Source: an uncultured Acidobacteriota bacterium (GTDB taxonomy: Bacteria > Acidobacteriota > JAAYUB01). From it: 9,047 bases of DNA. The stretch covers positions 1-9,047 of the forward strand of contig CALAMB010000396.1 of the NCBI GenBank assembly GCA_937925645.1, given 5' to 3'. The notes under the pieces were generated by a model. It worked only from the letters and a program-made list of their open reading frames with translations. It was not told the DNA's origin and made no database searches. The translations under genes were made by a program, and so were the position numbers. Below, one piece after another: positions 6,493 through 9,047 of the stretch (positions are counted from its first letter, which is position 1; the number at the start of each line of letters is the position of its first letter).

Positions 6493-8154
6493 ATGAACCG
6501 TTATCGTGTCCGTCCTGCCCGCCGTTCCGGCCTGTCACTGATCCGGCTGGTCTCCATCCTGGCTGCCGTTTTGGCTTTCGCCGCATGCGGCGCCCGCCAG
6601 GTGTCGGCGCCGCCACCAACCGCGGCGCCGGCCGAGGACGAGCTGGTCATCCTGCATACCAACGACCACCACGGACATCCGCTCAAGTACGACCTGCCGG
6701 GCTGCCCCGGCGCCGGCGGGCTGCCCGCCCGTCTGGCGCTGGTCCGGGAAGTCCGGAGCCGCCACGCCAACGTGCTGGTCCTGGACGCCGGCGACGTCAA
6801 CCAGGGCCGCCCCGAATCGAACCTGTTTCTGGGCGAGCCGGACTTCATCGGCTACAACGCCATCGGCTACGACGCCATGACGCTGGGCAACCACGAGTTT
6901 GACGCCGCCCGAACGGTGCTCAACGAGCAGCGGGCCGCGGCCCGCTTCCCGTTCCTCTGCGCCAACATCCTGACCGCCGACGGCAAGCCGCTGGTCGAGC
7001 CGTACCTCATCCGCCGCTTTCCCGGCTTCACCGTGGCCGTCCTCGGCCTCACCACCGCCGAGACCCGCACCCTGGCGCTGCCGCGGAACATCCGCGACCT
7101 CACCATCGCCGACGAGGTGGCCACCGCCCGCCGCTACCTGCCCGAGCTGCGTCGCCAGGCGGACGTCGTGATCGCCCTGGTTCACTTGGGCATTTCCGAG
7201 GACCCCGGTTTCGGTTCCCGCCGGCTGGCCCGCGAGTGTCCGGAGTTCGACCTCATCGTGGACGGACACACACACACGTTCATGGACCGGCCGTTTTATG
7301 AGGGCCGCGTGCCCATCGTCCAGGCCTGGGCCCGCGGGATCGTGGTGGGCCAGGCGACGCTGCGCCTGCGCAACCGCCGGGTGGCCGGCCTCGATTGGCA
7401 GCCGCTGCCGGTGAACGTGGCGCTCACTCCGAGCGCCCTGTTCCAGGATCCGAAGGTGGCGCCGCCGGCGGAACGCCGGGCGGAGGACGCCGCGTTGCTG
7501 GCGCAGTTGTCCGAGTACGGCACCAAGGTCGACGCCATGCTGGCCACGGTGATCGGCCGGTCGCCCGCCACCTACCGGAACAATCCCGGCCGGGCCGGCG
7601 GCCACAGTTTGGGCGGCCTGGTCTGCGACGCCCTGCAGTGGTACACACGCGCGCAGGGCGTGGACTTCTCCCTGATGAACCGCGGCTCCGTCCGGGCGGA
7701 CCTGCCCGAGGGGCCCATCCAGCTCAAGGCGGTGTACGCGGCGCTCCCCTTCGACAACACCGCCGTGATCGTCACCCTGTCGGGCGCCGACGTCCAGGCG
7801 CTCTTCGACTTCACGGCCACCATTGAAAACTACCAGGGCGCCTTCCCCATCGTCTCGGCCGGCGTTTCGGCCGTCCTGGACCAGGCGGCGGGCCGGGCGC
7901 GGGACATCCGAATCAACGGCCGGCCCCTCGACCCGGCGGCCACCTACCGCGTGGTGACCAACTCGTTCGTGGCCGGCGGCGGCGACGGGTACGAGGTGTT
8001 CAAGCGGGGCCAGACGTACGACACCACCGTTTACATGCGGGAGATCTTCGCCGCCTTCCTGCAGGACGCCGCCACCGACCTGACGCCGGACACCCGTCCG
8101 CGGATCGTCGTGGCGCCCGCGCCGCCGCCCGCGGCGCAGCAGCCGGCGGCCTGA
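6493..8154 (+). CDS. Exported 5'-nucleotidase / UshA-like metallophosphoesterase lipoprotein
   Basis: A 553-residue enzyme of the 5'-nucleotidase/UshA/CpdB family, which hydrolyses nucleotides, nucleotide sugars or cyclic nucleotides outside the cytoplasm to recover nucleosides and phosphate. An Arg-rich N-terminus and hydrophobic core lead to a likely lipobox F-A-A-C32. The metallophosphoesterase domain (about 50-290) has the two-metal ligands in order: HTNDHHGH with Asp58 and His60, DAGD with Asp101, GNHEFD with Asn133-His134, His231 in LVHLG, and DGHTHT with His259 and His261. The C-terminal specificity domain (about 350-515) has NRGSVRADLPEG (Asn396, Arg401), ALPFDN (417-422) and GGGDGYEVF (Tyr500). 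The family usually has Gly where this protein has Ser399. The tail is Pro/Ala-rich. ATG 6493 follows AGAGGTG closely. The exact substrate cannot be read from sequence. Confidence 0.92.
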   Translation: MNRYRVRPARRSGLSLIRLVSILAAVLAFAACGARQVSAPPPTAAPAEDELVILHTNDHHGHPLKYDLPGCPGAGGLPARLALVREVRSRHANVLVLDAGDVNQGRPESNLFLGEPDFIGYNAIGYDAMTLGNHEFDAARTVLNEQRAAARFPFLCANILTADGKPLVEPYLIRRFPGFTVAVLGLTTAETRTLALPRNIRDLTIADEVATARRYLPELRRQADVVIALVHLGISEDPGFGSRRLARECPEFDLIVDGHTHTFMDRPFYEGRVPIVQAWARGIVVGQATLRLRNRRVAGLDWQPLPVNVALTPSALFQDPKVAPPAERRAEDAALLAQLSEYGTKVDAMLATVIGRSPATYRNNPGRAGGHSLGGLVCDALQWYTRAQGVDFSLMNRGSVRADLPEGPIQLKAVYAALPFDNTAVIVTLSGADVQALFDFTATIENYQGAFPIVSAGVSAVLDQAAGRARDIRINGRPLDPAATYRVVTNSFVAGGGDGYEVFKRGQTYDTTVYMREIFAAFLQDAATDLTPDTRPRIVVAPAPPPAAQQPAA

Positions 8155-8163
8155 TCCCCGGTG

Positions 8164-8282
8164 GACATCGGACTTCGGACTTCGGGATTCGTGCTCGTAA
8201 TTCGTAATCGTCATCGTAAGCGTAATTCGTAATCGTGATCGTGACTCGCAGTTCGGGGCTTGAGACCAGAGACTCGAGGCTC
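8164..8282 (+). repeat. Heptamer-hexamer-heptamer array after the 5'-nucleotidase gene
   Basis: Nine bases after the stop codon come four heptamers (gacatcg, gacttcg, gacttcg, ggattcg; 8164-8191), then a mixed 6/7-base array of cgtaat and cgtcat words to about 8250, and three heptamers gagacca, gagactc, gaggctc (8262-8282). The 32 bases 8188-8219 recur exactly, reverse complemented, at 8754-8785, so the spacer between the two convergent genes is bordered by mirror-image copies. No gene found here. Confidence 0.85.
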
Positions 8283-8334
8283 GTTCCCAGCCGACGGGCA
8301 TCGGACATCGGACATCGGAAATCGGATATCGGAT
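8276..8334 (+). repeat. Conserved core plus heptamer array atcggac x5
   Basis: The core gttcccagccgacgggcat (8282-8300) is the third copy of the non-repetitive block seen at 6257-6275 and, complemented, near 4242-4260, here with one base changed in the caacc/cagcc part. Directly after it run five heptamers in register at 8300-8334 (atcggac, atcggac, atcggaa, atcggat, atcggat). Confidence 0.85.
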
Positions 8335-8370
8335 GTCATCTCAGCAAAGCCCGACTCGTCTCCGATTAGC

Positions 8371-8472
8371 CAATAAAAGATATGCAATAATCATTAAAAT
8401 ATAAGCAATCATCTATAACCAATAATCGAAAATGACCAATGAGAAATGATCAAAGAAAAATGATCAATGACA
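8371..8472 (+). repeat. AT-rich island with 7-base periodicity
   Basis: A strongly AT-rich stretch inside a GC-rich genome. It can be cut into heptamers: caataaa, agatatg, caataat, cattaaa, atataag, caatcat, ctataac, caataat (8371-8426), a 4-base break cgaa, then aatgacc, aatgaga, aatgatc, aaagaaa, aatgatc, aatgaca (8431-8472). The words differ from those of the GC-rich arrays but the unit length is the same. It occupies the place held by the non-repetitive segment in the 6226-6385 copy. No gene. Confidence 0.7.
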
Positions 8473-8482
8473 GCCTCATCCC

Positions 8483-8506
8483 GATTCACCTATTCACCCA
8501 TTCACC
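8483..8506 (+). repeat. Octamer array gattcacc-type x3
   Basis: Three octamers in register (gattcacc, tattcacc, cattcacc), of the same family and orientation as 6378-6434 and complementary to 4107-4138. They close the direct-order copy of the module series that starts at 8164. Confidence 0.8.
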
Positions 8507-8545
8507 GTTTCCATGTCCTTGGCACGATCATTCGGTTGGCACGAT

Positions 8546-8569
8546 GGAGGTGCCGCGAGCGGTACCTCC
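8546..8569. repeat. GC-rich hairpin at the edge of the 102-bp element
   Basis: GGAGGTGCCGC (8546-8556) pairs with GCGGTACCTCC (8559-8569) through 11 positions with a single G-T wobble; the innermost pair would open to give a CGAG-type loop. Copy 1 (4381-4410) keeps a GC-rich but different dyad with repeated gccgctcgc. The structure resembles REP-type palindromes in general form. Confidence 0.7.
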
Positions 8570-8657
8570 CGCCTGCCCGCTGCTTGATCTTGCTCATGAC
8601 TTCAGTTAAAAAAACCGGCCAAAAATTGGCAGAAAATCGGGAGTGACTGAGTAATCG
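8556..8657 (-). repeat. 102-bp dispersed element, copy 2 (partner 4294-4395)
   Basis: The reverse complement matches 4294-4395 at 88 of 102 positions without gaps. Relative to the convergent membrane-protein gene to its right, the element has the same orientation as copy 1 has relative to the regulator gene: gene end, short repeats, gattac words, then this element. That consistent placement downstream of genes fits a termination role or a preferred insertion site. Confidence 0.8.
8608..8632 (-). terminator. Terminator-like motif within the 102-bp element (copy 2)
   Basis: On the minus strand CTGCCAA, three T, then TTGGCCGG is followed by seven T residues (complement of 8608-8614). The inner five pairs (GCCAA/TTGGC) are intact and the outer part has a mismatch compared with copy 1. 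It could end transcription of the MgtC-like gene about 180 bases after its stop. Weak stem, good T-tract. Confidence 0.35.
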
Positions 8658-8658
8658 T

Positions 8659-8714
8659 GCTTGAGGCTTGAGGCTTGAGGCTTGAGGCTTGAGGCTTGAG
8701 GCTTGAGGCTTGAG
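8659..8714 (+). repeat. Eight perfect tandem copies of gcttgag
   Basis: Eight uninterrupted identical heptamers GCTTGAG occupy 56 bases, followed by the degenerate units actcaag and gctcaaa. It is the longest exact array in the window and a likely site of copy-number variation. Because seven is not a multiple of three, the repeat is unlikely to encode a protein repeat, although the minus strand stays open by chance. Confidence 0.95.
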
Positions 8715-8724
8715 ACTCAAGGCT

Positions 8725-8811
8725 CAAACCTCGATTACGATCACGATTACGGATTACGATGACGATTACGAATTACGAGCACGAAGTCCGATGTCCGAAG
8801 TCCGATGTCCG
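8725..8811 (-). repeat. gattac-word array and heptamers abutting the MgtC-like stop codon
   Basis: On the minus strand, directly after the TGA (8814-8812), four heptamers alternate as cggacat, cggactt, cggacat, cggactt (complement of 8784-8811). The ttcgtgctcgtaattcgtaa block and further cgtaat words follow to about 8731. The part 8754-8785 is an exact inverted copy of 8188-8219. There is no spacer at all between the stop codon and the first heptamer. Confidence 0.85.
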
Positions 8812-9047
8812 TCAGATGACCAGCAACGCCGCCAGGCTGAGCACGGACAGGCTGCCGAGGAGCACCAGGGCGGTGCGACCCAGGCGCGCGCCGCCAAAAG
8901 CAAAGGCGTAGCCGGCCTTGGCCAGGTTGTTGCTCGCCGTGGCCACCACCACCGCCGCGGCGGCCGTGGCCACAAAGCCGGCGTCGGCCGGCGTCTGGGC
9001 CAGGCCCAGGATGAACGGGTCCACGTCCACCAGCCCCAGGATCAGCG
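8812..9047 (-). CDS. MgtC/SapB-type membrane protein (DUF4010), C-terminal fragment
   Basis: The last 78 codons of an integral membrane protein whose N-terminal part lies beyond the right edge; no start codon is visible. The visible sequence begins LILGLVDVDPFILGLAQ, continues with an Ala/Val-rich transmembrane helix leading to ASNNLAKAGYAFAFGG, then RLGRTALVLLG and a last hydrophobic helix ending LSLAALLVI. The D-V-D-P-F...G-L and A-S-N-N-x-x-K-x-x-Y-A patterns are those of the DUF4010 domain, which usually follows an MgtC/SapB domain in proteins of about 400 residues. MgtC-type proteins are linked to growth at low magnesium in some bacteria, but the role of the DUF4010 form is not established. 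It converges on the 5'-nucleotidase gene, with the repeat spacer 8155-8811 between them. Confidence 0.75.
   Translation of the reverse strand, partial: LILGLVDVDPFILGLAQTPADAGFVATAAAAVVVATASNNLAKAGYAFAFGGARLGRTALVLLGSLSVLSLAALLVI

Noticed and set aside
8520..8534. Sigma-54 promoter (TGGCACG followed by TTCG)
   Set aside because: The -12 element should read GC at the fixed distance and reads CG instead. The site is in a repeat spacer and would point into the 102-bp element rather than a gene.
8659..8714. CRISPR array
   Set aside because: The units are 7-base perfect tandem copies with no spacers; no cas gene is present.
8502..8720. Minus-strand frame of 72 codons beginning with a serial LKPQASS-type repeat
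   Set aside because: The repetitive part is just the gcttgag heptamer array read in frame; no ribosome site and no gene-like composition.
8766..8975. Minus-strand frame of 69 codons overlapping the end of the MgtC-like gene
   Set aside because: Out-of-frame shadow of the DUF4010 coding sequence, rich in Arg, Trp and Pro, which reflects GC-rich frame shift.

Overview
The window is a chromosomal stretch from a GC-rich, apparently Gram-negative bacterium. Two lipoprotein signal peptides, a periplasmic-type 5'-nucleotidase and a Cache-type sensor kinase point to a cell with an exported compartment. The promoters I can propose look like ordinary sigma-70 sites with 17-bp spacers. The phosphoglycerate dehydrogenase is of the short Bacteroides-like type. 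Acidobacteriota or a related group would fit, but this is a weak inference without a database search.

Layout: (1) 1-276, minus: N-terminal part of an AGCS-type sodium:amino-acid symporter that runs off the left edge. (2) 471-4045, plus: a translationally coupled two-component pair, a membrane histidine kinase (471-2594) and an NtrC-type sigma-54 activator (2591-4045). It is divergent from the symporter, with one promoter proposed in each direction. (3) 4046-4751: a gene-free repeat region between convergent genes. (4) 4752-5675, minus: a short D-3-phosphoglycerate dehydrogenase, divergent from (5) 5824-6177, plus: a small lipoprotein of unknown function. (6) 6178-6492: a second repeat region. 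(7) 6493-8154, plus: an exported 5'-nucleotidase/UshA-type lipoprotein. (8) 8155-8811: a third repeat region, including an AT-rich island. (9) 8812-9047, minus: the C-terminus of an MgtC/DUF4010-type membrane protein that runs off the right edge.

The genes are individually ordinary housekeeping, transport and signalling genes with no obvious common pathway, apart from a possible link between the two-component pair and the divergent symporter. The striking content lies between the genes. All three large intergenic regions are built from the same kit of parts: tandem arrays with 7-nt units (several different words), 6-nt units (atcgtc/cgtaat type) and 8-nt units (gattcacc/ggtgaatg type), a shared non-repetitive core, and a ~102-bp element with a hairpin and T-tract. 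The parts recur in a similar order and in both orientations. One 160-bp block occurs as an almost perfect inverted repeat on either side of the dehydrogenase-lipoprotein pair. I could not identify this repeat system. It is the best candidate here for something undescribed.
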